64,000 nt of DNA from Alphaproteobacteria bacterium (GCA_018608245.1 JABAZY010000017.1:49857-113856), one strand, 5' to 3'; shown: positions 17,663-27,231, counted from the first letter of the stretch. The notes: generated by a model not told the origin, from the letters alone. Made by a program: numbers and translations.

Positions 17663-19288
17663 TTAACCAAACCCGAGTCCGATGTTGGTAATGCCTAATG
17701 TATTTTGTACAGCGACAATCATTGGTCCTAAGTTAACGGCAATTGCGCCACCAATCATGTGAGTCATGCCTGCCATGGTTGAAGCTTGTGAATCACCTTC
17801 TGCAACCTTACGCATGATAAAGAAGCCACGCATTACACTGATGAGGCCGAGTATATAAACAAACTTAATAATGGCATCAACGACTGCTTGAATACGAGCT
17901 ATTTCATCACCTTCTAAGCCTGCTGTATAGATCAGTTCTGATTGTACTGTTGTTACAGGATTGATAAATAAACTTGTTGTTAATGCGGTGATCATTGGGC
18001 TGAAAGCAATTAATGCGCCACCAACTGCGAATGTGATTATTGTCCCTATGCCACCAGGTCCACGAGCGCCCTCTTGAGCAGATTTCATTAAGCGCGTAAT
18101 ACCGATAAAGATTAATACGCCACCAGCAATGAAGCCGAACCAGTTAATAAGAACAGTCATCGGGCCAAAGATATCGGCCATTAAACCACCTAACATAGCA
18201 TCCAAACCACCACCACCTGCAGCAGGGCCACCAGTAAAGAAGCTAATAATACTGCCTAATACACCAGTATTGGTGTGAACTGGAACAAAGCCAGCAACTG
18301 TGTTGTAAATAACACTCATCATCGTTGGTAGGGCGAATAATGCTCCTGCAACTAACAGACGTGATACACCTTCCCAAACGGTTACTTGGTCTGGCTTGAG
18401 AACGTGTTCTTGTACTTTTAATAAGCCCCAAATTGCGACAAAGATACCACAAATATAAGCGAAAGATTTAACCAATAGTGGGAAAGAGAGTGTACCGCCC
18501 CACATGCGACAGATAACACCGCCTAATGAATTTGAGAATAAATTAACAGGACAAGCACCACCTTCGCTTGATAGACCTAACATGTTAGCGCCCATGACAC
18601 CTAAACCCATACCTGCTGTATCACCATCATCAGCAACTGTGGTGAACACAACTTCAAAAATGAATGGGATAGTTAGGAAAGCACCAGAGATTAATGCACG
18701 GATAACAGATTCTTTAAGAGCTACTTGACCGCTTGTTTCAACGTGCGCTTTTAGTTTTAAAAGAGCTGCAATACCTGCGACTATTCCAAGCAAATAAGAT
18801 ACGCCTGTGGCCAGCCCTGGTAATGTTGAAAGAGATGTTCCTATATTTCCAAAAATAGCATTCATAGAAAAAGGAATTCTTGCTAATGCATTTCCTGCTT
18901 CTGATAGAACATTACTGTCTTGCTCTCTAAAACCAATACCATCTACTGGATTGATTGTATTTTGGAATACGTCATACATTGTTGGGAGTGCGAGCAATGC
19001 CCCACTAATTAAAAGGTTGATGACTGGGATTTTTAGTTCGACACTTGTAGGTGCTTCAACATGCGCCTTTAATTTAACTAATCCAATAGAACCGAAGATA
19101 GTAGCGAGAATGTAACCACCACCCGTTACGATTCCGGGAAGAGAAGCAGCAGAAGTTCCCGCATTATCAACGAGGTCGGTGACATCTTGTGCAAGCGGGC
19201 TATCCGCGCCAATAATCATTGCTATCGCAAAATTAAACAATAATGCTGAGTATATTAGAACCTTATGGCTGTATTTATTATTTTTCAT
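17663..19288 (-). CDS. membrane protein of five IcmC/DotE-like modules
   Basis: 541 residues with an N-terminal membrane or signal segment (residues 10-28). The rest contains five related modules of about 68 residues at roughly 44-112, 150-218, 265-331, 374-441 and 470-531. Each has two hydrophobic helices separated by a polar turn; modules 1 and 2 share LLKLKAHVE-like turns (VKLKAHVEAP, LKLKAHVETS), and modules 1-3 share LISGALLALP-like second helices (module 3 LLVAGALFALP). Module design resembles IcmC/DotE small inner-membrane proteins of Dot/Icm type IVB secretion, which normally carry one module. No other Dot/Icm gene is visible. The family resemblance is by eye. Role unknown; the next gene upstream on the same strand is a likely partner. 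Confidence 0.65.
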   Translation of the reverse strand: MKNNKYSHKVLIYSALLFNFAIAMIIGADSPLAQDVTDLVDNAGTSAASLPGIVTGGGYILATIFGSIGLVKLKAHVEAPTSVELKIPVINLLISGALLALPTMYDVFQNTINPVDGIGFREQDSNVLSEAGNALARIPFSMNAIFGNIGTSLSTLPGLATGVSYLLGIVAGIAALLKLKAHVETSGQVALKESVIRALISGAFLTIPFIFEVVFTTVADDGDTAGMGLGVMGANMLGLSSEGGACPVNLFSNSLGGVICRMWGGTLSFPLLVKSFAYICGIFVAIWGLLKVQEHVLKPDQVTVWEGVSRLLVAGALFALPTMMSVIYNTVAGFVPVHTNTGVLGSIISFFTGGPAAGGGGLDAMLGGLMADIFGPMTVLINWFGFIAGGVLIFIGITRLMKSAQEGARGPGGIGTIITFAVGGALIAFSPMITALTTSLFINPVTTVQSELIYTAGLEGDEIARIQAVVDAIIKFVYILGLISVMRGFFIMRKVAEGDSQASTMAGMTHMIGGAIAVNLGPMIVAVQNTLGITNIGLGFG

Positions 19289-19321
19289 TCCACCCTCTGC
19301 CTGTATTACTATTACATTAAT

Positions 19322-19327
19322 ACTATA
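19322..19327 (-). promoter_or_regulatory. candidate -10 for the five-module gene
   Basis: On the minus strand TATAGT lies 34 bases before the ATG at 19288. No convincing -35 sits at 17 bases, so this is a weak call; the gene may also be read through from the upstream 206-residue gene. Confidence 0.3.
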
Positions 19328-19418
19328 CCACAGTGGGTTAGCAGAATAAAAATTTCGCCACGCTCACTATGGTTATATGAATGTATCTCAAGTTATTATT
19401 TTAAGTGAAATTGATTAA

Positions 19419-19442
19419 TAATCTATAAATATCAATAGATTA
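19419..19442. repeat. AT-rich inverted repeat after the 206-residue gene
   Basis: Arms TAATCTAT and ATAGATTA with an eight-base spacer, 14 bases past the minus-strand stop at 19456. There is no T-run, so it is a poor terminator. The rest of the 167-base gap 19289-19455 shows nothing else clear. Confidence 0.35.
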
Positions 19443-19455
19443 GATAAATTTATGC

Positions 19456-20076
19456 TTAAGAGACAGGTGCATCCACTTTTACAGGTAAATCTGCTGCAAT
19501 AGGTTCGTCATTCAGCATCTCGATCATACCGCCGGGTTGTACAGAGAAATTGGCGATAAATAGAGCATTTGCGTAGTATACAACCGCATCACAGAGCCAG
19601 TTTCCAGCATCATCCTTACCTTCGTAAGTGGCAGGGCGAATTGTTCCTTCGATCACCATTTTGGTTTTATCATCTAATTCTTTAGGCACATAAGTGTCTT
19701 CCATGCTTTCAGCAATCAAAAATGGTCCTGCTTCTCCACGAACGAAGAAACAGAAGAATTTTAAGTACTCAAGCACGTTTTCTTCAGTGATTTTGATAGG
19801 TGCTTGCGCATTAACTTCATGAATAGGCGGAGATGTTCCATTTAGCCAAAAAAGGTTACCTTGATCGGTCAAATAGTAAATAAATAGGTTTTTAGGCGAC
19901 CATGCGGGGTCTTTTACGCGAATAAGCGCTACTTGATCATAAAAAGGCAGAGGTCTCCAATCCACGTATGTTGTGCTTGAATTAACGTGATATTTATCAC
20001 CGATTGGGTTAATTTGGTCTAGAAACCCTGCTAGTTCTTCGCCTTGAACGGGATTCCAGTTATCATCCATATACAT
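19456..20076 (-). CDS. conserved-looking hypothetical protein, 206 residues
   Basis: No signal peptide or membrane helix. It is rich in aromatic residues and looks like a compact globular domain, with stretches such as WRPLPFYDQVALIRVKDPAW, LFWLNGTSPPIHEVN and FFCFFVRGEAGPF. I cannot name a family. It is the only gene before the five-module membrane protein on the same strand, 167 bases away, so the pair may act together. AGAGGT precedes the ATG. It is divergent from the rpmH operon. Confidence 0.7.
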   Translation of the reverse strand: MYMDDNWNPVQGEELAGFLDQINPIGDKYHVNSSTTYVDWRPLPFYDQVALIRVKDPAWSPKNLFIYYLTDQGNLFWLNGTSPPIHEVNAQAPIKITEENVLEYLKFFCFFVRGEAGPFLIAESMEDTYVPKELDDKTKMVIEGTIRPATYEGKDDAGNWLCDAVVYYANALFIANFSVQPGGMIEMLNDEPIAADLPVKVDAPVS

Positions 20077-20188
20077 TTTAAGTCATGACCTCTTGTGTTA
20101 AATATGTGTAAATGCTTGTTTTTTAGGCATTTGAACCAACCCATATTGCCATTTTTCAATAATTTCGCAAGTTATTTCATAAGTAAAA

Positions 20189-20217
20189 TTGACAAAAAAC
20201 TTTTTCGTCTGTATAAA
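20189..20217 (+). promoter_or_regulatory. promoter of the rpmH operon
   Basis: TTGACA at 20189-20194 and TATAAA at 20212-20217, separated by exactly 17 bases; the start codon of rpmH is 47 bases after the -10. This is the best sigma-70-type promoter in the window. Confidence 0.8.
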
Positions 20218-20264
20218 ACCTCTCAGAATACACAATAACTAATAGATAGAGAGCGGAGAGCGTC

Positions 20265-20399
20265 ATGAAACGTACCTTTCAACCAAGTAACCTAGTTCGC
20301 GCCCGTAGACACGGATTTCGTTCACGTATGGCCACAAAAAACGGTCGTCGTGTGATTTCGGCACGCCGTGCTAAAGGACGTAAGCGCTTAAGCGCTTAA
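20265..20399 (+). CDS. rpmH: 50S ribosomal protein L34
   Basis: 44 residues: [20 protein letters not shown] and the rest of the L34 consensus, ending RKRLSA. GGAG is seen ahead of the ATG. It is the first gene of the rpmH-rnpA-yidD-yidC-engB block, 36 bases ahead of rnpA. Confidence 0.97.
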   Translation: MKRTFQPSNLVRARRHGFRSRMATKNGRRVISARRAKGRKRLSA

Positions 20400-20435
20400 G
20401 TTGCACTATAAGCGGGCTTAAGATAGCCTGAATAT

Positions 20436-20831
20436 ATGAAAGCCCTAAAAACAGAGATTAAAACATTGGACCGCTTGAAAAAGCGGTCTGATTTTTTGTA
20501 TGTACAGCATAATGGCGTTAAATGGGTACCAAAGGGCTTCATTGTTCAATTAGCAACGCGTGAGGTATCAGAAAAGGCCCCTAAGACAGGTTTACGTTAT
20601 GGATTAACCGTTACAAAGCGCGTTAGTAAGTTAGCTGTGGTACGTAATCGCATTAAAAGACGTCTAAAAGCTGTGGCTTGTGATGTTTTGCCCAATTATA
20701 GCGACAATAATATTGATATTGTGTTGATTGGACGTACTACTACATTAGAAAAAGACTACGAAACGCTCAAAAATGACCTTATTTGGTCGTTAAAACGGCT
20801 TGATATTAAGATAAATGCGAAAAAACCATGA
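20436..20831 (+). CDS. rnpA: ribonuclease P protein component
   Basis: 131 residues. It is the protein subunit of RNase P, which trims tRNA 5' leaders. Signatures: LKKRSDFLYV near the N-terminus and VVRNRIKRRLKA (the RNR box). It overlaps yidD by four bases (ATGA). Confidence 0.95.
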   Translation: MKALKTEIKTLDRLKKRSDFLYVQHNGVKWVPKGFIVQLATREVSEKAPKTGLRYGLTVTKRVSKLAVVRNRIKRRLKAVACDVLPNYSDNNIDIVLIGRTTTLEKDYETLKNDLIWSLKRLDIKINAKKP

Positions 20832-21061
20832 TAAAATCTATTATAATTGCCTTTATTAAGGGCTATAGGTTCATTTTATCCCCTTTTTTAGGACAAAACT
20901 GCCGTTTCTACCCTACTTGTTCGGCTTATTCTATCGAAGCATTTGAGAAGCATGGTGTTTTTAAAGGGGTTTATTTAAGCATTAAACGCATTCTAAAATG
21001 CCACCCTTGGTATAAGGGTGAGATGGTCGATCCTGTTCCTACAAAAGAGCATAAAAAATAA
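20828..21061 (+). CDS. yidD: membrane protein insertion efficiency factor YidD
   Basis: 77 residues. An amphipathic N-terminal helix is followed by the family core FLGQNCRFYPTCSAYSIEA and CHPWYKG, with the three conserved Cys. It assists YidC/Sec membrane insertion. The start overlaps the rnpA stop. Confidence 0.95.
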   Translation: MIKSIIIAFIKGYRFILSPFLGQNCRFYPTCSAYSIEAFEKHGVFKGVYLSIKRILKCHPWYKGEMVDPVPTKEHKK

Positions 21062-21149
21062 AGCTTTAATCAGTCTGGGTGATTGCATGTGAGGCAGTCA
21101 TCGGCTATAAACGCCCAATATTAATAACTAAAAAATGAACGAGTGTCCT

Positions 21150-23078
21150 ATGCAGAAAAAAGATCAAATGCACCCCGATGATATGAAGAATTTAATTCTG
21201 TTTGGAATTATTTCTGTTGTCCTATGGTTGGCCTATGATCATTTTGTCTTGAAGCCTAAAATGGAGCAAGTACGAATTGCACAAGTTGCTGCAGAGAAGC
21301 GTGCAAAAACAGAAATTAAAACACCAACTATTGTTGATTTACCACGTGCGGAAGTTGTTGCGCAAAATCAAAATAGACGCCTAAAAATTGATTCTACCGA
21401 GATTATTGGATCAATTAATTTAACGGGTGCGCGTATTGATGATGTAAGTTTGAAAAATTATTTCAAAACAATTGAGAAACGCGAAAACGTTAATATTTTA
21501 TCCCCTGTTGGTACACCGCATACGCGTTATATTGAGCATGGTTGGGTTGTTGCAGATAAAAATATTAATGTACCAACATCAAAAACATCATGGCAAGTTT
21601 CTGGTAATGATGTTTTGACTGATACAAATCCTGTGACGCTTTATTGGGATAATGGCCAAAATATTCGTTTCGAGCGTAAAATTTCGATCGATGTGCATTA
21701 TGGTTTTACTGTAGAACAACGTGTGACAAATAACGGTAGTGCATCTGTTACGCTGTTTCCTTATGGCCTTATTTCACAACGCGATATCCCAGAAAATTTT
21801 GTTGGGCGCTTTATTGTTCACGAAGGTTTAGTTGGTTATTTCAATAAAGAGCTGATTGAGAAAAGTTATAAAAAGATCAGAAAAGTTGATGGCCTTAATC
21901 AAGTAGCTGATACTGGTTGGATTGGGATCACAGAAAAAGATTGGCTTACCGCGTTAGTGCCAACACAAAATGTGGAGACAAAATATCGTCTGACTTATAC
22001 AAAGAATGCGCAAAATAAATTAAAAGATAAATATCAAGTTGATATGACAGGCTTGCCTGTGGCTGTGGCACCGCAATCATCTGCATCATATAAAAGCCAT
22101 GCTTTTGCGGGTGCTAAAAAATTGAATTTGCTAAATGAGTATGAAGAAAAGTGGGGGATGCCACATTTTGATTTGGCGGTTGATTTTGGTATTTTTTATT
22201 TCCTAACACGCCCTTTCTTTGCTGTGATTAATTTCTTTTATGGATTGGTCGGAAATTTTGGGGTGGCAATTATTATGTTCACCGTTGTTTTAAGAATTTG
22301 TGTGTTCCCGCTAGCGAATACATCCTTCCGTTCATTTGCAAAAATGAAACAAATTTCACCGCAAATGGCAGAACTTAAGGTGGAGTACAAAGGGAATAAA
22401 CAGAAGCTTCAGGAAGAATTAATTAAGTTATATCAAAAAGAAAAAGTGAATCCGATGGCGGGGTGCTTACCAATATTGGTGCAGATCCCAATTTTCTTTG
22501 CGTTATTTAAAGTGTTGTCGAATACAATTGAAATGCGTCATGCGCCGTTCTTTGGGTGGATTCAAGATTTGTCTGCGCCGGACCCGACATCACTATTTAA
22601 TTTATTTGGTGCTATTAGCTGGACGCCGCCATCATTTTTAATGATCGGTATTTGGCCGTGTTTGATGTTTGTGACGATGACGTTTCAGCGTAAATTATCA
22701 CCACCACCGACGGATAAATTACAGGCTGATATGATGGCTTTGTTGCCGTTAATTATGACGTTTGTATTGGCAAAATTTGCGGCAGGGTTGGTTATTTACT
22801 GGACGTTTAACAATCTGTTCTCAACCATTCAGCAATATATTATCATGCGCCGTTGTGGCGTGAAGATTGATATTATTGGTAACTTTATGCATTGGAAAAA
22901 GAAAAAAGAAGAAGAGCCAACACCGATTGAAGGTGTCCATGTGGAAGCCGCGATGGTGGAAGAGAGTATTGAAACGGCACTCGGTGTTGATCAGGAAGAT
23001 ACGCCTGAAAACCACGTTAAGCAGATTTCTAAACCAAAGCCTAAGAAGAAGAATCCGACACAGAAGAAGAAAAAATAG
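21150..23078 (+). CDS. yidC: membrane protein insertase YidC
   Basis: About 642 residues. N-terminal membrane anchor (NLILFGIISVVLWLAYDHF), a large periplasmic domain, then the 60KD_IMP core with five membrane segments (IPIFFALFKVL and APDPTSLFNLFG are recognisable) and a very basic Lys-rich tail that may contact ribosomes. It inserts membrane proteins alone or with SecYEG. Two starts are possible: 21135 (no ribosome-binding site) and 21150, preceded by a weak ACGAG; I prefer the latter. The 73-base gap before it is otherwise empty. Confidence 0.95.
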   Translation: MQKKDQMHPDDMKNLILFGIISVVLWLAYDHFVLKPKMEQVRIAQVAAEKRAKTEIKTPTIVDLPRAEVVAQNQNRRLKIDSTEIIGSINLTGARIDDVSLKNYFKTIEKRENVNILSPVGTPHTRYIEHGWVVADKNINVPTSKTSWQVSGNDVLTDTNPVTLYWDNGQNIRFERKISIDVHYGFTVEQRVTNNGSASVTLFPYGLISQRDIPENFVGRFIVHEGLVGYFNKELIEKSYKKIRKVDGLNQVADTGWIGITEKDWLTALVPTQNVETKYRLTYTKNAQNKLKDKYQVDMTGLPVAVAPQSSASYKSHAFAGAKKLNLLNEYEEKWGMPHFDLAVDFGIFYFLTRPFFAVINFFYGLVGNFGVAIIMFTVVLRICVFPLANTSFRSFAKMKQISPQMAELKVEYKGNKQKLQEELIKLYQKEKVNPMAGCLPILVQIPIFFALFKVLSNTIEMRHAPFFGWIQDLSAPDPTSLFNLFGAISWTPPSFLMIGIWPCLMFVTMTFQRKLSPPPTDKLQADMMALLPLIMTFVLAKFAAGLVIYWTFNNLFSTIQQYIIMRRCGVKIDIIGNFMHWKKKKEEEPTPIEGVHVEAAMVEESIETALGVDQEDTPENHVKQISKPKPKKKNPTQKKKK

Positions 23079-23740
23079 TGAGTGATCTATCGACAGATAT
23101 GCCCCAAGGAATGCCTGAGTACACTAAGGCACAATTAGAAAAAGGCCGTTTGCTTTTTGAGGCGGAGTGCGATTTTGTTTTGGGTGTGGCGGGATTAGAT
23201 CAGCTTCCTGATTCTGATCGTACGGAAGTGGCGTTTGCGGGTCGTTCAAACGTTGGTAAATCATCATTGGTCAATACGTTGACGCGCCGTAATGCATTGG
23301 CACGTGTGTCACATACGCCGGGGCGTACACAACAACTAAACTTCTTTGATCTGGGGCATGGACAACTTTATTTGGTTGATATGCCCGGCTATGGTTACGC
23401 CAAAGTTTCCAAGAAACAACGTGCTGAGTGGGATGATTTAATCTTTACCTACCTTCAGGGGCGGGCAAATTTGCGTTGTGTTTTTATTCTGGTGGATGGG
23501 CGTCATGGATTGAAAGAAAGCGATGAGCATTTGATGACGATGCTGGATAAAGCGGCGGTGTCTTACCGTATTATCCTGACCAAATGCGATAAATCGAAGA
23601 AGGCAGAGATGGTTAAGATTAAGGAAGATTTAGCCTTATCTCTTAAAAAGCATCCCGCGGCCTATCCTGAGTTTTTAGAAACAAGTTCGGTTAAGGGTAT
23701 TGGAATTAATGAGTTCCGCGCGCTAATCGCTGATTTATAA
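23078..23740 (+). CDS. engB: ribosome biogenesis GTPase EngB/YsxC
   Basis: 220 residues. G1 GRSNVGKSSL near residue 54, G2 TPGRTQ, G3 DMPGYGYAK, G4 TKCDK. It is needed for 50S subunit assembly. GTG start overlapping the yidC stop by one base (TAGTG). It is convergent with the pilin-like gene, one base between stops. Confidence 0.96.
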   Translation: MSDLSTDMPQGMPEYTKAQLEKGRLLFEAECDFVLGVAGLDQLPDSDRTEVAFAGRSNVGKSSLVNTLTRRNALARVSHTPGRTQQLNFFDLGHGQLYLVDMPGYGYAKVSKKQRAEWDDLIFTYLQGRANLRCVFILVDGRHGLKESDEHLMTMLDKAAVSYRIILTKCDKSKKAEMVKIKEDLALSLKKHPAAYPEFLETSSVKGIGINEFRALIADL

Positions 23741-23741
23741 G

Positions 23742-24395
23742 TTAACGTGCTGCGATAATGTTGTAAAATCCATATGTTTCCACACCGTTATCTTGGACGC
23801 ATAGGCTTGGCATTCCGACACATTCCGCACAATCTGAAGTTTCAAAATAAACAGGAGCTGCACTAATCGCATAAGCATAAAGACTACCTGTAGTTAGTTC
23901 GGGTATGTCGCTAGTGCCTGTGATTTTTTTATTAATATTCTCACAAATACTAATGGGAATATCTACCGCAGAAATTACGACATCATTCAGTGTTGAGGGT
24001 GTCCATTCAGTATCAATGTGATCTCCTAAATACCAGCCAGAATTACCATTAACTTGTAAAGCTTGGGAAAATTCAAATTTGTAATTCAATCCACCTCCTT
24101 GAGGGTGGTAAAGTTTATGAATATGGGGCGGGGTATCAAATCCTGCACTTGCAGGGTTGATAAAGTCTAGTTCATCAATATCGGTGCCTGTTGCAATCAT
24201 TTGATCAATGATGTTTTTGGTGCTGGCGACATATTCAATTAATTCGCTGGCATAAAATTCAGCTTGTTCATCGCTTAAGTCTTGACCATCGGCTTGTTCA
24301 TTTTGACTGGAGAGGGTAAGGGTAAGCGCGCCAAATAACGCAAGCGCGATTAAAACATAAATCATGGCGTTACCTGTTTGATATTTATTTCTCAT
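23742..24395 (-). CDS. pilin-like secreted or membrane-anchored hypothetical protein
   Basis: 217 residues. The N-terminus (MRNKYQTGNAMIYVLIALAL) is a short basic leader with Gly followed by a long hydrophobic helix, as in type IV prepilin-like proteins, though the canonical Glu at position 5 is not clear. The remainder is an extracytoplasmic domain with five Cys, including CAEC. AGAGGG precedes the ATG closely. No family recognised; the prepilin idea is inference. Confidence 0.6.
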   Translation of the reverse strand: MRNKYQTGNAMIYVLIALALFGALTLTLSSQNEQADGQDLSDEQAEFYASELIEYVASTKNIIDQMIATGTDIDELDFINPASAGFDTPPHIHKLYHPQGGGLNYKFEFSQALQVNGNSGWYLGDHIDTEWTPSTLNDVVISAVDIPISICENINKKITGTSDIPELTTGSLYAYAISAAPVYFETSDCAECVGMPSLCVQDNGVETYGFYNIIAAR

Positions 24396-24449
24396 AACCC
24401 TCTATAATCCTTGAATGTTAAGCCTGTTCCGTTTATCCTGCATCCTATC

Positions 24450-25715
24450 ATGGAATTAAACTTAGATTTAGAAAATTTATCAATTGAGCCAACCTCTCTG
24501 GGGATTGGTTTATTACTTGGTATGGGTATTGGTGTACTCATTGGGCTTCTTGTGTGGCTTTGGCAAAAAAGTAAGCTTCAGTCTGAAAATGCGACGTTGA
24601 AAGCATTAATGGAATCGGAACGTGCTTCATTGGAAGATCGATTTTCTATATTGGCACAGCAAACACTGCAATCTAACTCTGAGAATTTCCTGAATATTGC
24701 GCAAGAAAAGTTAAAAGCAGCGCAGGCTGATGGTAAACATGATTTAGATAAACGTACACAAGCCATTCAAGAAATGGTGAAACCAGTTGAGAAGCATTTG
24801 CTTCATTTAAATGGTGTTGTGGAGCAATTACAAGGCACAGATAAAGCCATTCGTGATGACATACAGAACTTATCACAAGCTACAGCAAGGCTGACAGGTG
24901 CGTTGAAAAACCCAGCCGCACAAGGTAAATGGGGGGAATTTGTGTTAGAGCGTTTATTGGATAACGCGAACCTGATTAAGGGGCTTCATTATAAAACCCA
25001 AGTGACGTTAGAGGGCGAAGATGGTCGCCTGCGTCCTGACGTTATTATTTCGCTTCAAGACGGGTTCAACATAATTGTAGATGCCAAAGCGCCGATCACT
25101 GATTTTATCAACCGTATGGACGATGATATGAGTGAAGATGAATTTAACGATCATCGTAATGGTTTGGCACGGGCTGTACGTTCTCACGTAAAAGCATTAG
25201 GGGCTAAAGCGTATTGGGAGCAGTTAGAGAGTCCTGATTTTGTTGTGTTGTTCTTGCCTTCCGAAAATATTTTCTCGACGGCGTTGTCGGCTGATCCAAA
25301 CATGGTTGATTTTGCGTCTGAGAATAATGTGGTGATTGCGTCGCCTACGTTGATGATGTCGCTTTTGCGTGTTGTAGGGCTTAGCTGGCGTCAGGTTGAA
25401 ATGGCGAAGAACGCGCAGGAAGTGTCTAAGTTAGGCTCAGAGCTGTTTGACCGTATCAGTAACTTTGCGACGCATTTAAGTAAGGTTGGTGGTGGTATTA
25501 ACTCTGCGCTATCGGCTTATAATAAGGCGATCGGTACATTCGACACACGTATTTTAAGCAGTGCACGTAAATTAAAAGACATGCATGTGACGGATAAAAC
25601 GATTGAGCCACCAACATTATTAGAAGGAGCACCCCGTACTATTGGGGTATTGGATAAAGAAGCGAGTGAAGAATTAGATGAGACTATTAAAGAAGACAAA
25701 GCCAGCTATGGTTGA
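24450..25715 (+). CDS. rmuC: DNA recombination protein RmuC
   Basis: About 421 residues from the preferred Met (MELNLDLENL). N-terminal membrane helix (LGIGLLLGMGIGVLIGLLV), a coiled-coil stretch, then the RmuC domain with GKWGEFVLERLL and IIVDAKAPITDF. It limits recombination at inverted repeats. An earlier in-frame ATG at 24411 exists; neither has a clear ribosome-binding site. The end overlaps the def start by eight bases. Confidence 0.9.
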   Translation: MELNLDLENLSIEPTSLGIGLLLGMGIGVLIGLLVWLWQKSKLQSENATLKALMESERASLEDRFSILAQQTLQSNSENFLNIAQEKLKAAQADGKHDLDKRTQAIQEMVKPVEKHLLHLNGVVEQLQGTDKAIRDDIQNLSQATARLTGALKNPAAQGKWGEFVLERLLDNANLIKGLHYKTQVTLEGEDGRLRPDVIISLQDGFNIIVDAKAPITDFINRMDDDMSEDEFNDHRNGLARAVRSHVKALGAKAYWEQLESPDFVVLFLPSENIFSTALSADPNMVDFASENNVVIASPTLMMSLLRVVGLSWRQVEMAKNAQEVSKLGSELFDRISNFATHLSKVGGGINSALSAYNKAIGTFDTRILSSARKLKDMHVTDKTIEPPTLLEGAPRTIGVLDKEASEELDETIKEDKASYG

Positions 25716-26283
25716 TTTATACGATATTATTAAAGTGCCTGATCCTGTTTTAAAACAAAAGGCACAGCCAGTTCAAATCATAGATGATGAAATTCGTACC
25801 CAAATAGATACGATGATCAATACGATGTATCATGGTGCGGGTATTGGTTTAGCCGCTAACCAAGTGAACATGTTAAACCGTATTTTTGTGATGGATTTAC
25901 CTGATAATTCATGGGTTCATGGTGATGAAAAAAATGGCATTATTCAGGTGATTAGTCAAAGCCCTAAAGGGGAGATTGAAATGGCGCCGCTTGCCATGAT
26001 TAATCCTGAAGTCGTTTGGCAGTCTGAGTTACAGTCTGTTTATGAAGAGGGTTGTTTGTCTATTCCGAAGCAATATGCTGACGTTGTACGTCCTGCACAA
26101 GTGCGTGTGAAATTTTTGGATTATAATGGTGATGATCAAGAAGAGCTTTATGACGGTCTTCATTCCCATTGTGTTCAGCATGAAATTGATCATTTGAATG
26201 GGGTTTTATTTACTGATTATTTATCATCCCTAAAACGTAATATGATTTTGAAGCGCGCTAAAAAGACCATTAAAGAATTATAA
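25708..26283 (+). CDS. def: peptide deformylase
   Basis: 191 residues. The three deformylase motifs are present: GIGLAANQV, EEGCLSIP (metal-binding Cys near 115) and QHEIDHLNG (two His and the catalytic Glu). It removes formyl groups from nascent chains and pairs with fmt, six bases downstream. I start at 25708; the open frame reaches further up inside rmuC. Confidence 0.96.
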   Translation: MVDLYDIIKVPDPVLKQKAQPVQIIDDEIRTQIDTMINTMYHGAGIGLAANQVNMLNRIFVMDLPDNSWVHGDEKNGIIQVISQSPKGEIEMAPLAMINPEVVWQSELQSVYEEGCLSIPKQYADVVRPAQVRVKFLDYNGDDQEELYDGLHSHCVQHEIDHLNGVLFTDYLSSLKRNMILKRAKKTIKEL

Positions 26284-26289
26284 AATAAA

Positions 26290-27231
26290 ATGACTAAAAA
26301 ATTACGTATTGCCTTTATGGGGACTCCAGATTTTGTGGTGCCATTATTTCAGTCATTATTGGATAATGACGCGTGTGAAGTTGTGTGCGTTTATACGCAA
26401 CCACCGCGTGCGAAAGGGCGTAAAAATAAGTTAGAGAAAACGCCTATTCATTTAGCAGGCGAAGAAGCTGGGTTAGAGGTGTGCTATCCTGAGAATTTTA
26501 AGCAAGTGGATGATGTTCAATTATTTGAAGCGTTGAACTTGGATGTTGTGATCGTCGCCGCCTTTGGGATGTTGCTACCGCAATCAATTTTGGAGGCACC
26601 CAAGCATGGCTGTATTAATATTCATCCCTCATTGCTACCGCGCTGGCGTGGGCCTTCGCCTGTGCAATATGCTATTTGGAAGGGAGATAGCGAGACTGGC
26701 GTAAGTGTTATGAGCCTTGAGAAAGGCATGGATAGTGGGCCTATTATCGCGCAAGCACATTACCCGATTAATGATGAGATTACGTTTCAGGAATTAAACG
26801 TTGTTTTATGGGCACGGGGCACCAATTTATTGAATGATATCCTGCGTGATTTGAATGAGACAGATGAGTTGAAATCTGAGATTCAAAATGAAGATGGCGT
26901 AACTTACTGTAAGTTATTTACAAAAGAGCAAGGTATTGTTGATTGGTCTAATAAAGTCATAGAAATTAATAGGCAAATTCGCGGGCTTAATCCGTGGCCA
27001 GGGACATGGTGTTTAACACCAGATCAACACCGTTTGAAAATTTTAAAAGCAAGCTTGAGTAAAATCAATAGCGATCAAAAGATAGGTACTATTTTGGATA
27101 ATGGGCTTGTGGTTTGTGGGGATGGTAAAGCGCTTCAGCTTGACCTTGTGCAACCTGAAAATAAAAAGCCGATGGATATTAAATCTGCATTGAATGGTGG
27201 CTATATTGTGAGTGGAGAAATTCTGTCGTGA
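26290..27231 (+). CDS. fmt: methionyl-tRNA formyltransferase
   Basis: 313 residues. N-terminal formyltransferase domain with NIHPSLLPRWRGPSPVQ near residue 110, and a C-terminal OB-like domain (NRQIRGLNPWPG). It formylates Met-tRNAi. The 3' end overlaps truA by four bases (GTGA). Confidence 0.96.
   Translation: MTKKLRIAFMGTPDFVVPLFQSLLDNDACEVVCVYTQPPRAKGRKNKLEKTPIHLAGEEAGLEVCYPENFKQVDDVQLFEALNLDVVIVAAFGMLLPQSILEAPKHGCINIHPSLLPRWRGPSPVQYAIWKGDSETGVSVMSLEKGMDSGPIIAQAHYPINDEITFQELNVVLWARGTNLLNDILRDLNETDELKSEIQNEDGVTYCKLFTKEQGIVDWSNKVIEINRQIRGLNPWPGTWCLTPDQHRLKILKASLSKINSDQKIGTILDNGLVVCGDGKALQLDLVQPENKKPMDIKSALNGGYIVSGEILS

Noticed and set aside
19289..20264. Replication origin near rpmH/rnpA
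   Set aside because: Some bacteria have oriC close to rpmH, but no DnaA boxes or dnaA gene are seen here.
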